DNA of 64,000 nucleotides from Anarhynchus alexandrinus (Eukaryota > Chordata > Aves > Charadriiformes > Charadriidae). How positions within the stretch are numbered: position 1 is the first letter of the stretch; every line of letters begins with the position of its first letter. Below are positions 9,613 to 21,025 of this stretch, piece after piece. A program made the translations under genes and the position numbers. The notes under the pieces are model-generated. The model did no database searches, was not told the DNA's origin, and was given only the letters and a program-made list of their open reading frames with translations. Location of the stretch: the NCBI GenBank assembly GCA_008711295.1, contig VUYV01000289.1, positions 837,532 through 901,531 on the forward strand, given 5' to 3'.

Positions 9613-12390
9613 CAATGCTAAGTCAAAAGCCTCTATACCTTTTTATTAGATAACTATATTTCCTTTTTACTGCTTCAGGAATTAGGATACTAGCAGCCAG
9701 CGGGATGGGGAAAAAAACAGTGGAGTACATTTGTTTTATCCTCTGGAGTTTAGGTGCCTGGGCCTTGGGCAATTTTCTTGCTGAAATAATAATTAACAAA
9801 TTAGCTGGGGAAAAACATATACTTGACCAAGAGGCACAAAAGAGTTTCACAGGAGCAATCGTTTACAAGGAAGAAAGTCTCCTCCATTGTGAGGAATTAT
9901 ACCCCAGTTCAACACATGATAACATCTTCAGGAGAAGGTGTGCATTTTGACATACATGTGTCTGCTATGTAAACTGTCTCATCCTGCTGCTTCTTTTTGG
10001 TCTGTCAGATGCAAACATGCATCCCACATGGCTTTCCGCCCTTTGAAAATCTTCCTGCTATTAGCTGGTCTGGAATGCCATCTCTGGCACCTCTGTCAGA
10101 AACATTCAGGCATGTAAAATCCTCCCAAACCTTTCATTAGAGACCTATGTTCCTTATTGGAACTAATGCTAAGCCTGTGAAAGAGCAAATGTGTCTTAGA
10201 TTTCTGAAGGGCTCAGATAGTTTTCATTGTATTATTATATTTGAAACAGACAAAGACACTAGAAAATAAAATATAAAATATTCTGCCCTGTCTGGAGAGT
10301 AAGCTCAATACAATTTGATCTTTTCTTTTTTCATTTCTGTGTCTTAAATTGGTCCTATTTGAATTGCTTTATTCTGAAGTTAACACCAGGTTTATTCTTA
10401 AGTTAATGTTCTGTGCAATAAATCTGCTTTCCAGCTAGGATGAAAGTAAGAAATTCTTTTGGATACGAATTACCGAACAGTCTCAAGAGGTTATTTTTTC
10501 TTCTAAAGGAGACAAAACACTTGTGATTCACTGTCCCAGAGATCAGTCTTTCCTAACACATTTGCAGTTGTTCGTTTGTGTAAGAAGGCCTTGATCAGAC
10601 AAAACTCCCACTGGTTTCAATGCAAAAGCTTCAAAAAGGCACACAGAAATGTGAATTTAATTGTCTCCAGGTATTACATCATATGTAGATTCCTACCCTG
10701 CTGATTGGGTTTTTTTATAAGAAATGGAGTGAGAGAAAGATTTAGAAGCTGCTTCAGCCTAGAGTTTTCATGTGTTGTATATTAGAAGATTTCTTATTCT
10801 TCATGATGCCCTAATTTCCTTTAAAAGCAATTCATGAACTGGCAGCGTGCCATTATAAGATTATGAAACAGCAGCTTTCTGCCACTGTGGAATTATCTGT
10901 GATACTTTCCATGTTCCCCTAGATGCGATGAGATGGGGGCAGGGGGGTGTAAACATTTGTTTCTGTCCTTCACAAAAACAGACTGCGGGGATGGAGTTAT
11001 TCTGCCTCTTAGGTAGGGTCTGAGTATTTCCACGCGTGGCTGGAATCTAGCAAGGGGAGAGGGCTTGTATCTTAATGTGTGTCTGGCCCACATGTGAGCC
11101 GACATCTGGAGAAGATCTCTCTCTCTGTGCAGGAAGACGAGAACAGGCATGCTGGAAGCGTACATCAGGAAAACAATATCAAGGATTTTGGTGTAAAGTT
11201 GAAAAGTGATAGGCTTAATGGGTGCAGGTACTGACAGGATCTCAGGGACTGGCATTAAAGAAGAACATGAGAACTCCCTCTGTAATGACTGGAGTAGTGC
11301 ACACCTCCAGGGGGCATTTGTTTCAGATGTTTGTCTCTAAAAGATGTTCTCATTCAGCAGACAAGAGCACAGTGAGAGGCTTGTTTCTTTCTGAAAATCA
11401 TTTTCAGTTGCAAAGGTCAGTTCTTCTAAAGTCTGTAAAATCTACTTAAATTGCCTAAAAATTAGTTCCTCTTTTCAAATATAAAATAATGACCCAAAGA
11501 TAAATGATGAACCAATTGATCCAGCTCACTTGAGCAAGAGGCATCTGAAATACAGCCACAAGAAAAATAAAATATTACTTCTGTATATGTGTCTATTTCA
11601 GGAATTAAACCTGGCCATGAGCATGTCAACAGTTTGTCTTTAATTCCAGTGAGAATGTATCACTCTGTTAAGAAGCAATTTTAAATACAACATTCAAAAA
11701 AAGAAGTAAACTCTATAAATAAGGTATGAAGACTCCTTAACTCAGAGGCTGTCTGGTGGATACACACAATCCTTTTCCTTTTTAAATCTTACATGATTAA
11801 AATTTGGGTAGAAAGAGGAAGAACAATAATGTTATTCTCCAGTTTGTGGTTTGAAACCATTTGTTCTCCTACTGTGTGAACCAAGATCTTGGGAGAGTCC
11901 TAACTCAACATAAACTTCAGAAAACCATGAAATATTAAATGAACGGGGCATTATCATTGCAGACCGAAGGGCATACGATTAACACTCCCTTTTTTAATCA
12001 CATAGTGGAGGGTAAAGCATATCATCATTAGTGGAGGTTTAAAGTTAGGGGGATTGTTCTGAGAATATTTCCATAGATTCTTCCTATATTCCTTTGCTTC
12101 CTACATGTTTAAAAGTCTTCAAATCACCGAAAATAATACTGTCAATTGCAGATCTACAAATCCTATGCTCATCTTTTCTCATTTAGTGCTACAAGGACTG
12201 TCATTGCTTATCCTTGGATGTAGGCAGCATGAGCAGCTTTTTTCAGAACATGGGAGTAGGTTATAGTACATTACGCAAATTTAGCATATGTGTTTTGAAA
12301 CAAAAAAATGCTATATAGAAAAAGTTCTATTAAAGATATTTAGAACCCTATATTATATTTGTATCAAGAAAGTGTTTTTGTCATATTTTT
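9613..12390. other. Gene-free intergenic sequence
   Basis: No supported gene. A 120-residue minus-strand open frame at 10893-11255 and a shorter + frame at 9705-9950 resemble no family I know and have no supporting signals. A possible fragment of the same ancient repeat as at 9561 occurs near 10588-10640 (cttgatcagacaaaactccc, then actggtttcaatgc). Confidence 0.45.
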
Positions 12391-13028
12391 CATAGAATCA
12401 TAGAATCATAGAATGGTTCAGGTTGGAAAGGACCTTGAAGATCATCGAGTTCCAACCCCCCCGCCATAGGCAGGGACATCTCCCACTAGACCAGGTTGCC
12501 CAAGGCCACGTCCAGCCTGGCCTTGAACACCTCCAGGGATGGGGCCTCAACAACCTCTCTGGGCAACCTGTTCCAGTGCCTTACCACTCTTAAAGTCAAA
12601 AACTTCTTCCTAATGTTCAATCTGAACCTGCCCTCTTCCAGTTTGAAGCCATTCCCCCTCGTCCTATCGCTACATGCCCTAGTAAAAAGTCCCTCCCCAG
12701 CTCTCCTGTAGGCCCCCTTTAGGTACTGGAAGGCCACAATAAGATCTCCCCGGAGCCTTCTCTTCTCCAGGCTGAACAGCCCCAACTCTTTCAGCCTCTC
12801 CTCATAGGAGAGGTGCTCCAGCCCTCGGATCATCCTTGTGGCTCTCCTCTGGACACGCTCCAGCAGGTCCATGTCCTTCTTATGTTGGGGACTCCAGAGC
12901 TGGATGCAGTACTCCAGGTGGGGTCTCACGAGAGTGGAGTAGAGGGGCAGAATCACCTCCTTTGACCTGCTGGCCACACTTCTTTTGATGCAGCTCAGGA
13001 TGCGGTTGGCCTTGGGTCTCTTCAACCT
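12391..13028 (-). mobile_element. CR1 LINE, 5'-truncated
   Basis: This is the 3' part of a CR1 (chicken repeat 1) non-LTR retrotransposon on the minus strand. The element's 3' end lies at 12391, where catagaat is repeated three times (the reverse of the ATTCTATG tail of CR1), followed by a short 3' UTR. The rest encodes the C-terminal part of the ORF2 reverse transcriptase. CR1 copies are nearly always truncated at the 5' end through incomplete target-primed reverse transcription, as here. The element lies in intergenic DNA about 6.5 kb upstream of RASSF9 exon 1. Confidence 0.95.
12486..13025 (-). pseudogene. CR1 ORF2 fragment, C-terminal reverse transcriptase region
   Basis: An open 179-residue frame running to a natural stop at 12486-12488. 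Recognisable CR1 ORF2 blocks, in order, are [17 protein letters not shown], the [20 protein letters not shown] block, [64 protein letters not shown], and [13 protein letters not shown] near the end. The endonuclease and the catalytic palm of the reverse transcriptase, both N-terminal, are missing, so it cannot be active. The absence of frameshifts and stops over 540 bases suggests a fairly recent insertion compared with other repeats in the window. The Met at the start is incidental; the family's protein is several times longer. Confidence 0.92.
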
Positions 13029-16000
13029 CTAAACCCTTCCAGTAATAGGCAGCTTCTTTGGTGTACCTAGTGTGTTTCCAATGTGCCTTTCACAACGGAT
13101 GCAGTTTGAGCTAGTGCTCCTTGGAGGTGTGCTCAGATCAGTTTTAGGTTTTGTGATAAATCCTCTACAGGAATTATTGGTGACCCAGGTACGGTACCTT
13201 GGGACACAGTAGTTGATCTAAACCGCTCTCTTTGACTTAGATGCCACAATAGTCAAAGCTGCTACTAAGTCAGGCACTTACACCAAAGACTATAACCACA
13301 AAATACTACTGCAGCATGCTGCAAAAACTGTTATGAAAAGTAGTTATATGATATGTTTCATAAGAGGATTAAAAAAAAAAAAAAGTAGAGGAGGCTATTA
13401 GATAGATGATTTAACCCTGTCTGCTGTTTCCATGATAACTGTGCAGATCTGTAGGAGCTGAGAATTTAGTTCATGTCTCTTAACACATTATAATCAAAGC
13501 ACAGAGTGCATAAAAAGGGTCTGCTAGGGAGCTGGAGAAAAGACATAAGGAGAGGAGTAATTGTCATGTTATATCCAATCAGTAACAGAAGAGCTGCTCT
13601 ACTAGATTGCACCAAATGCCTTGCTGGCATCATATCCTGTCTCCGATAGCGGGCACTAGCAGATGTTTAGGGAAGAGTATAAAAACAAGGCAAATATGAG
13701 ATAGTCTTTTTACTCCCAGCATCAGGTAATCAGCTATTCAAGGATTTTCAGAGTGGAAAGCTTATTTGGACCATTATATTTAATAGTCCCTGCAATAGGC
13801 AGAAGGATGTTCTTTCATATACCTCGATGCTCACTTAATTTGCTTTGGCCTCTTTATTGCAGAGTCTTCAAGTACCTAACTGACAAACATTTACACCATT
13901 ACAGAAAGAGTGGGAACACATAAGGGAGGAGAGTGTTGGAAATGGAGAAAATGGTAAATTCAGCCACAGAACTTCATCTCAGCACCTAAAGAAAGCAAGA
14001 AGAGAAAGGGATTTGGGGGTGGATGAACAATGTGCTGACTGTGACAGTCATGCACAGACAAAGAATTTGACTCCACATCTGGGGAGTTGCTCCCTGCCTT
14101 GAGATATACGCTTAGGAGCACTTGGGCCTTGTAGAATATAAAAAATAGTTCTGTATCTGCAACATTGAATAAAAATCTGCTTACAGGCGGACAAGCTGCC
14201 TGTTTTGTTTACTGCTGTATTAAAGTGCAGGAAAATCCTTACACTGAAGTGCTCTACAGGGGTCACGGCAGCTGAGGTGATGCTACATCTGGACCCAATC
14301 TGCAAGTCAAAAGTAACCTGTGAGGTTTACTGTACTTTGGGCTACACCAGTAGCTAGTGAGCTGTAGGGGAAGGAAGGGAAAAGAAAAAGAGGTGTGGGA
14401 AACAGCTGGACCAAGGTGATAAAGACCCAAGAACCCAGTGATTTTTTGTGACCTCTATTGGCCATATGGTCCATGGTTTTGCCTAATCTCTTTTTTGGCT
14501 TATTCATACTTTTGTTCTGTCTCACATTTGCAATCAGAAGGCAGTTCTGCAATTTACTTATTTTTTGTCTGTGTATTTATTTTAACTTTTCTGTCTGATT
14601 ATTTCTTTCAGTGGGCCTTTGTACTTACACTGTGAGAAATAACTGTTTCCTATTTGTTTTCCCCATCATATCGATTATTATAGACCTCTCTTATAATAAC
14701 CAGATATTCACCTTTTTTCATATTCAAGAGTCTTATCTCTCTCCTTAATTTCTCCTCATACATTAAGCTATTCTGGATACCAAAACTCTCTTGCTGCCAT
14801 TTGCTGCCACCCACCCCCCTCCTTTTTCAGATGGGGCACGAGGGGTATTCAAAACGTAGGCTCAGAATTAATGTTTACAGAGGCATAAAGAGCTTTTCCA
14901 CTTCATTGTGTATTCCTTTCTCATTAATTGTTAACACTCTTTTTTTGTCTGTTCGGTTTTGGTTTTGCCAGTATAGAACATTGACCTAAGGCTTTGAATG
15001 AACTGCCCCAAATAAATCATGTTTCTCAGATGTGACAGTTAATTTAAAGGTTTGTTTAGAATTTCTTCTCAGTATATTACTCTGCACTCATCACCATGAC
15101 CTTCACCTGCCAGTTTATCATCAGCCACAAGTCTTCTGAGTCCCTTTTGCAAACCTTCTCAAGTGAGTAAGTTGAACAGCGCAAATCCACAGCCTCTCTG
15201 AAGATGGATCACCCAGTTCCCTGCCTTTTAACCAGTTAGTTATAATCCCAGCGCTGACCTTTCCCTCTTACTCTATTGGACCTAGTGTCTTGTATTCATA
15301 TACCTGGCTGCACTTAAAGCAGACATAAATATTGATGATGGTTTAAAATGAAGGAGCCAAGGTATTAGAAGCAGCCTATGCACTGTAATCTAGAGCAAGG
15401 AATGGGCAATTTATCCCGTTCCTCCATTGTGCTGCTCACTGCTGCAGTCAGAACGAAGTTACACAACGTGGCTGAGCCAATCCAGCTGCTCAGGGCTGCT
15501 CAGACAGGACGTCTTCCTCCCACGTCTCTCTGCCCACACTCTTGGCCACATGGTCCTGTTTCTCTCCTCACATGCCTGTCCTGCCAATAGTCTGACACCT
15601 CAATAAGCCAATTTAACTAGTTAGCCCGACAAAAAGCTGTTTAGTCACTTTCCTGTGTCAAGTCAGGTTGCCATCCATTTAAAAAAAGTTGAACGGTGCG
15701 AGCACAAAGCCTGTGGACAACCAGACCTCGTACAAGGAAAGGGTCGGGAGTCTGTGGCTGGTGGGAGAGGAATGAGACCTTCCCACTTTTAAGGACAGCA
15801 AGCTGTTAGATTAGATGAAGTCATTTCACGTAAACCCACTCTTAGAATAGATTTTATTGAGCTGCCAAACTGCCCTACCACACAGTCAAAGGAGGAGGTC
15901 TTACTCCCTCCCTCTATTTCCAAGTCCTCCTTCCACTTTGCTTCCTCTCTTTCATTCTCTTAGACCTGCTCATAGTACAACTCCTCCCTTGCATCAGCTC

Positions 16001-18900
16001 TGGAAATCACACTGTTTGACTGATCTTGTCTGATCCCGAGGTCAGCCAAGTCACCTCACCAATCAGTCCAAAACAGAAGGAACAAACTTTTGTTTCTGTT
16101 TTGCAATTTGAATGAGTTATGTCAGCTTACCAGGAGATCAGATGAAATCCCAGAGACCATGTAAGATATGCACTGGAACCAAGTGGTGGGTAAGAGAGGT
16201 AAGAAAGGGAAGGAGAGAGCAGTAGCACCACCCACTCCTTGTTGCACATAAGTAGTTCATTTGAAACTATACCCATAGACTGATATGGCTACAGCTGGGT
16301 TTTAGAGCTGGGTTAAAGCTGGGTTTTAAAGCATGCTTGTGCTGCAGTATTTTTGCCAAAGAGATGTACACCACACTTAGTGTCAGCTGCTTTGGAAGAC
16401 GGCAGATGAAACACTTCAATTTATTAACCTTAAGCTTTCTGACTAGGCACTCAAGATTTGCATCCAGATTTACTGTTCAGTGAGCTTACCCAGGTGGCAG
16501 GTGATACTCTAGTATAATTCTCTTTCCTTCTCCTTTAAATACCAGAGTGAATTGTTGACACGTCTTTCTGATGATCTCAAGTTTAGTACATACGTATTTT
16601 ATGGAGTGTTTTTAAAAAACGAGTCCTGCAAACTGAACTATCTGCCATTCATTCATTACTTCTCCTAGGAGGAAGATATTGTGTCGGAGAACAATTTGGC
16701 TGAGCTCACGGGTGCAAATAGGATGTTACCAGCTATTCACCTTTTAGATTTTTGCGTGAATAAAGCATGATTAGAAGGTGATCATGCTCAAGATTTGACC
16801 GGTGGTTGCTTTTTATGTCCACGTGGCATGCTGGGAAGCACCGGGGCCCTGGTCTGGAATGTTGGCCCAATATTCCTGGAAGATCAGAGCTGGAGTTTAA
16901 AGAAAACTAAGGACGTGTACATACAGATACAGATAGTTTGAGGCACTTTGGAAGTTTAAGGGCAAGGTAACTGAACTGTTGTGGCAACACTGCCTACAAA
17001 AATAATCTGTCCCTCTGAAAACTTTTGCTGCTATTTCTACTCTATTCAGAGACTGGTTTACGTGCTGAGGAATGGAAATTCATGTCTCTCCTGTTACTAA
17101 AATAAATATCCATGTATTTTTATGTTTTTGTGTATGTGTTTTTATAAACTTGGTAAGTCTTTTTGCCCCCTATGATACTTTTGTTTGGGTTCTGCAGATT
17201 AATTGAATACCAAGTGAAACAGCATGTATTCACTTCTTTATGGTGTACTAAATGTCCTTTGGTCTTGTTTTTAGCAAAGAGCAATGTTCCTTGTTCTTAG
17301 GATTCTCTCCTTTATTACTTCATGAGACTCTATCATACACGTACTTATTTTCTTCCTGGTTTTGATTAGCCTAATTGTGAATGTGCATAGACTGAAAGCT
17401 TCTCTTCTCCCTCAGCTGTGGGGAAAATGTCTGCTTATTATGCTGGAGTCTTTCCTACAATCCTTTGCATAGCTACCTGAATGTAACAAGCAATTTGATT
17501 TACTTGCGTAGAGGGACCCAGTTCCCACATTACATATCTTTGGTTGAAAATTATTTTGCATTTGCTAGTAGAAGAGGAACAACTTATATGGTATTTTAAT
17601 ATTTGAATAAATTAAATGTGAGATGACTATTCAGAAGTAACAAAACCAGCTACAAATATTGTTGAGTTCCCATTTATTTTCATAATGAAGAGAAAAGTGA
17701 ATATTATTCTGTAGATAAAGATATTTCATTTTACCTCTGCCAATAAAAAATAGTTGTTTGAATATTAATTATTCTCTAGGAAAGTCTACGCTGATTTGAT
17801 TTTTATGCCAAATATACCTTGAACGTCTCTTAGGGACCGAAAAATTTTCCTGGTCCTTTAGATATAAGAAAATCCCCTCTTCGTGGCATATATAACCTGA
17901 TTCAAAGTAAAAGGAAAGATTTCTATGGACTTAATGTGTTTGGGTTTATGTTCATAGTGCCAGAATCAGACTACTTAAAATCTACGCTGGTAGCAGGATA
18001 AGAAATCTGACAGTTTTTTCATTTCCGCTTCCCTATTTTTGAGTTATTTGGATGATTACCCAAACAGGGCTTTTAAGAGGCTCCGGTCCCTCTCTTTGTA
18101 GTTACAGCTCAGAGAATTTAGAGGCGTGGGACTGAACTGAAAATATGTGGGGTATTCCGAGAGCTGCCAGTAATAGGTAACCCATGGAACGGGCCTTTGC
18201 TTTGTTTTCTTCAGGTTGCTGTGACTATCTTGACTAAGGGAGGAAAAGGGAATTTTAGAAAAAGCCTTTTTTCAGATAAGCCCTTACTCTGCTAGGCTCC
18301 TATTTAATCATCCCCCCTGGTTAATAAAACAATTCCCTATTGTGCTGTACCTTCGGGCAGCCACATAAAGAACTTGCCCTGGAATATGTGAGAAACAAGA
18401 AGGAGGGGGAAAAAAAAAGTGATTTACATCTAACATGTACCTGTTAAATTAACAGCAGACAGTAGAGGGCTAGGGTGGGTTAGGGCTGTGCTGGGGGCTT
18501 CCCACCTGCCCTCCATCCCCGGACCTTCATTCACCAGCATCAGCCATTGGGGCGCAATGGGTCCACTTTCCCTTGCTCCGCTCCAAATTGGAGGAGGGAG
18601 GAGGGGGAAAATATTTTTTTTTTTCCTTCGGAAGCTTTAAAAAGTTTTCCTTTCTGAAGCTTTACTCCAAATCTCTTGTTCCCAGGGGCTTTCGGCGAAC
18701 AGGAACTGTAGTGTGTGTTCATTTCCCTTCTGGGGAAGCCAGCTTAAAATAATAACAAAAAAGGTCCTCCAACATCGCAGTACGAACTGAGCCTTTCGTG
18801 TTGCTGCCTCACTTGTTCTCTGCTAGGCCACGCTTAAGAGGTTTTCAGAGGTGCTTTTAGTCAGCGAAGGCTTTCATGCAAATAGCTCGTTTACTTAAAA
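13029..18900. other. Gene-free intergenic sequence
   Basis: No supported gene. Contains an A-run at about 13373-13384 and a local tandem of agctgggtt-type units at about 16294-16335. I looked here on the minus strand for neurotensin (NTS), which lies upstream of RASSF9 in mammals, and saw none of its diagnostic peptide sequence. Short open frames are chance-like. Confidence 0.5.
16294..16335. repeat. Short imperfect tandem repeat
   Basis: The motif agctgggttttaga / agctgggttaa / agctgggttttaaa occurs three times in a row with small length differences. Confidence 0.6.
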
Positions 18901-19539
18901 ATCCGAGGAGGGTAGTGGGGCCACAGCGGTCTGACTTTTTCCCTTCATCTTCCCATTACTTGTCCGACACCTTGTAAAGAGGTACTGAAAAGGCAGGTTA
19001 TTATGTACTGAGAACTGGTGTGGCAACTGTTGCTTGCCCTTCATTAACGCTGGTGTTTAGCTGAACGACTTGACCTGAAGTGGCTGGAGCCTCCCGGGAA
19101 AAGTTTTCAGTCCTTTTGTTGTGTGGGGTTTTTTTTTTTGGTTTTTTCTTTACAGAGTTCCCCACCGGAGCAAAACCCCTTCTTTCTCATTTGCTGGCTG
19201 GTGCCCTGAGGGTGACGAGGCTGAAAGTTTAGCAAGTTCTGTGCATAACTTCACATCACAAGAGCAAGTGCGTGGTTCCCCCTCCGCCTCCCTCCTTTCT
19301 TTTTCCTGCTCCTAAAACGCCTCCTTCAAGTTTGCAGCTGGGCAGGACTCCAAAGGTGCAGCAGCAGCAAGCAACAAGCCGGAGTTCAAAGTTAGCAGTA
19401 AATTGCACAACTTCCAGCTCATCGCTACGCTCAGTGACTATTAACAAGCTGGAAGGCGCTCCGGGAAAAAAATAGGGGAGAAGGGAACACCCTCGAATTG
19501 TTTGGGGCTCGCTGATGTTATGCTTCTGCCGCTGGGATC
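18901..19539 (+). promoter_or_regulatory. RASSF9: RASSF9 5' flank and 5' UTR
   Basis: This is the sequence immediately upstream of the RASSF9 start codon. No convincing TATA box is placed at a suitable distance, so the start site cannot be fixed. A polypyrimidine stretch ending tttttctttacag (AG at 19154-19155) is a good splice acceptor, so some transcripts may carry a separate 5' UTR exon joined at 19156. The composition becomes GC-rich only from about 19640, just after coding exon 1, suggesting a CpG island spanning exon 1 and the start of intron 1. Confidence 0.5.
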
Positions 19540-19580
19540 ATGGCTCCCTTTGGAAGGAATTTATTAAAAACTCGGCATAA
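19515..19580 (+). promoter_or_regulatory. Upstream open reading frame overlapping the RASSF9 start
   Basis: An ATG at 19515 opens a 21-codon frame ending at TAA 19578-19580, one frame off the main coding sequence. A second ATG at 19520 opens a 15-codon frame ending at 19565-19567 in the third frame. Both overlap the main ATG at 19540. The 19515 ATG is in weak context (C at -3, T at +4), the 19520 ATG in moderate context (G at -3), and the main ATG in strong context (A at -3, G at +4). If transcription starts upstream of 19515, leaky scanning would be needed to reach the main start. Confidence 0.55.
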
Positions 19581-19586
19581 AAACAG
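19540..19586 (+). CDS. RASSF9: RASSF9 coding exon 1
   Basis: First coding exon of Ras association domain family member 9. It encodes MAPFGRNLLKTRHKN plus the first two bases (AG) of an Arg codon, and is followed at 19587 by the donor GTAAAG. The peptide matches the N-terminus I know for mammalian RASSF9, where a short first coding exon is likewise split from one large terminal exon. Joining at 44922 completes Arg16 (AG+G) and keeps the frame. The start codon has a strong Kozak context (atcATGg). This exon is too short to show up as an ordinary open frame, so it is easily missed; without it the protein would seem to begin at an internal Met in exon 2. The short basic peptide has no known domain. 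Confidence 0.95.
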
Positions 19587-19639
19587 GTAAAGTGCATGGG
19601 TACGTGGAGGAAAAGGGAGGGCGATACGGGATGGATTTC

Positions 19640-20340
19640 TTTTATACTTTTTTTTTTGGTTCTGGGGGAGGGATGCGTCGCTCCGGACCCATGCGGCTCC
19701 CGCCAGCTCTAACTTCGGGGCTCACCTGCGAGCGGGAGCCGGGCCGGGGGGAGCGGGTCGGCGTGTGCGTGGCGGGGGGGAAGGGGCGCTTCACCCCCCA
19801 CCATCTCCTCCCTCTCCTCTGGACCTGTCTCTCCCCTCTTCGCTCTGGCTCTTTTTGACTCCTGGGCAGTATTTTCAAGGAGGGGAAGATAGCTTTTCCT
19901 GACTTTGATCCTTCCCCGTCCAAACCAAGGCGAAGGTTGGAAGTCCCCCGTGTCCGCAAGGTGAGACTCGGCCGGGGTTGGGAGGAACGGCCGGTGGCCC
20001 CGGTTGTGAGGGTCCTGCCTGCGGCAGCGAGCGCCGACGGCCGGCGGGGGGGACCGGGAGCCCCTCACCCGCTCTGGGAAAAAACTCCCCGAGTTTCTCA
20101 CGGGCGGACTGCGGCGGACCGGGCCGATCCGCGCCGCGCCGGGCTGCGGGGCCCTCCGCCGCCCGCTCTCCCCCCGTTCCCTTGGGAGGGAGAGCCGAAG
20201 CCTGCAACCCCTTAGGATCAACCCCATCCCTTCACTCGTCCTCTGGCTATAAGCCTGGGAGGTAGGAGAGCATCGATCTCCCAGCATGGGCAAGGGGGAT
20301 GCTTTTTTTTTGGGGGGGTTAGCCTTTAGCTTGAGCTGAA
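19640..20340. promoter_or_regulatory. CpG island at the 5' end of RASSF9 intron 1
   Basis: Strongly GC-rich and CpG-dense, most markedly at 19730-20200 (for example gggccggggggagcgggtcgg, and a cluster of cgcgccgcgccgggc type). It starts about 50 bp after coding exon 1 and likely belongs to the RASSF9 promoter island. Long open frames on both strands here result from the lack of AT-rich stop codons and are not supported as genes. Confidence 0.7.
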
Positions 20341-20375
20341 CTTCAGCGCCTGTTTTGCTTTTTTTTTTTTTTTTT

Positions 20376-21025
20376 NNNNNNNNNNNNNNNNNNNNNNNNN
20401 NNNNNNNNNNNNNNNNNNNNNNNNNNNNNNNNNNNNNNNNNNNNNNNNNNNNNNNNNNNNNNNNNNNNNNNNNNNNNNNNNNNNNNNNNNNNNNNNNNNN
20501 NNNNNNNNNNNNNNNNNNNNNNNNNNNNNNNNNNNNNNNNNNNNNNNNNNNNNNNNNNNNNNNNNNNNNNNNNNNNNNNNNNNNNNNNNNNNNNNNNNNN
20601 NNNNNNNNNNNNNNNNNNNNNNNNNNNNNNNNNNNNNNNNNNNNNNNNNNNNNNNNNNNNNNNNNNNNNNNNNNNNNNNNNNNNNNNNNNNNNNNNNNNN
20701 NNNNNNNNNNNNNNNNNNNNNNNNNNNNNNNNNNNNNNNNNNNNNNNNNNNNNNNNNNNNNNNNNNNNNNNNNNNNNNNNNNNNNNNNNNNNNNNNNNNN
20801 NNNNNNNNNNNNNNNNNNNNNNNNNNNNNNNNNNNNNNNNNNNNNNNNNNNNNNNNNNNNNNNNNNNNNNNNNNNNNNNNNNNNNNNNNNNNNNNNNNNN
20901 NNNNNNNNNNNNNNNNNNNNNNNNNNNNNNNNNNNNNNNNNNNNNNNNNNNNNNNNNNNNNNNNNNNNNNNNNNNNNNNNNNNNNNNNNNNNNNNNNNNN
21001 NNNNNNNNNNNNNNNNNNNNNNNNN
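20376..21025. other. Assembly gap (650 N)
   Basis: Unknown bases within intron 1, immediately after the CpG island. Poly-T sequence borders both edges (17 T ending at 20375; ttttgtttttttttt from 21026), which may explain the break in assembly. Confidence 0.99.

Noticed and set aside
10893..11255. 120-residue minus-strand open frame
   Set aside because: No recognisable family, no splice or promoter signals; length within chance for a window this size.
2217..19000. Neurotensin (NTS) on the minus strand, expected upstream of RASSF9 by mammalian synteny
   Set aside because: I saw no sequence for its conserved C-terminal peptide (PYILKR) or its N-terminal exon; it probably lies outside the window.
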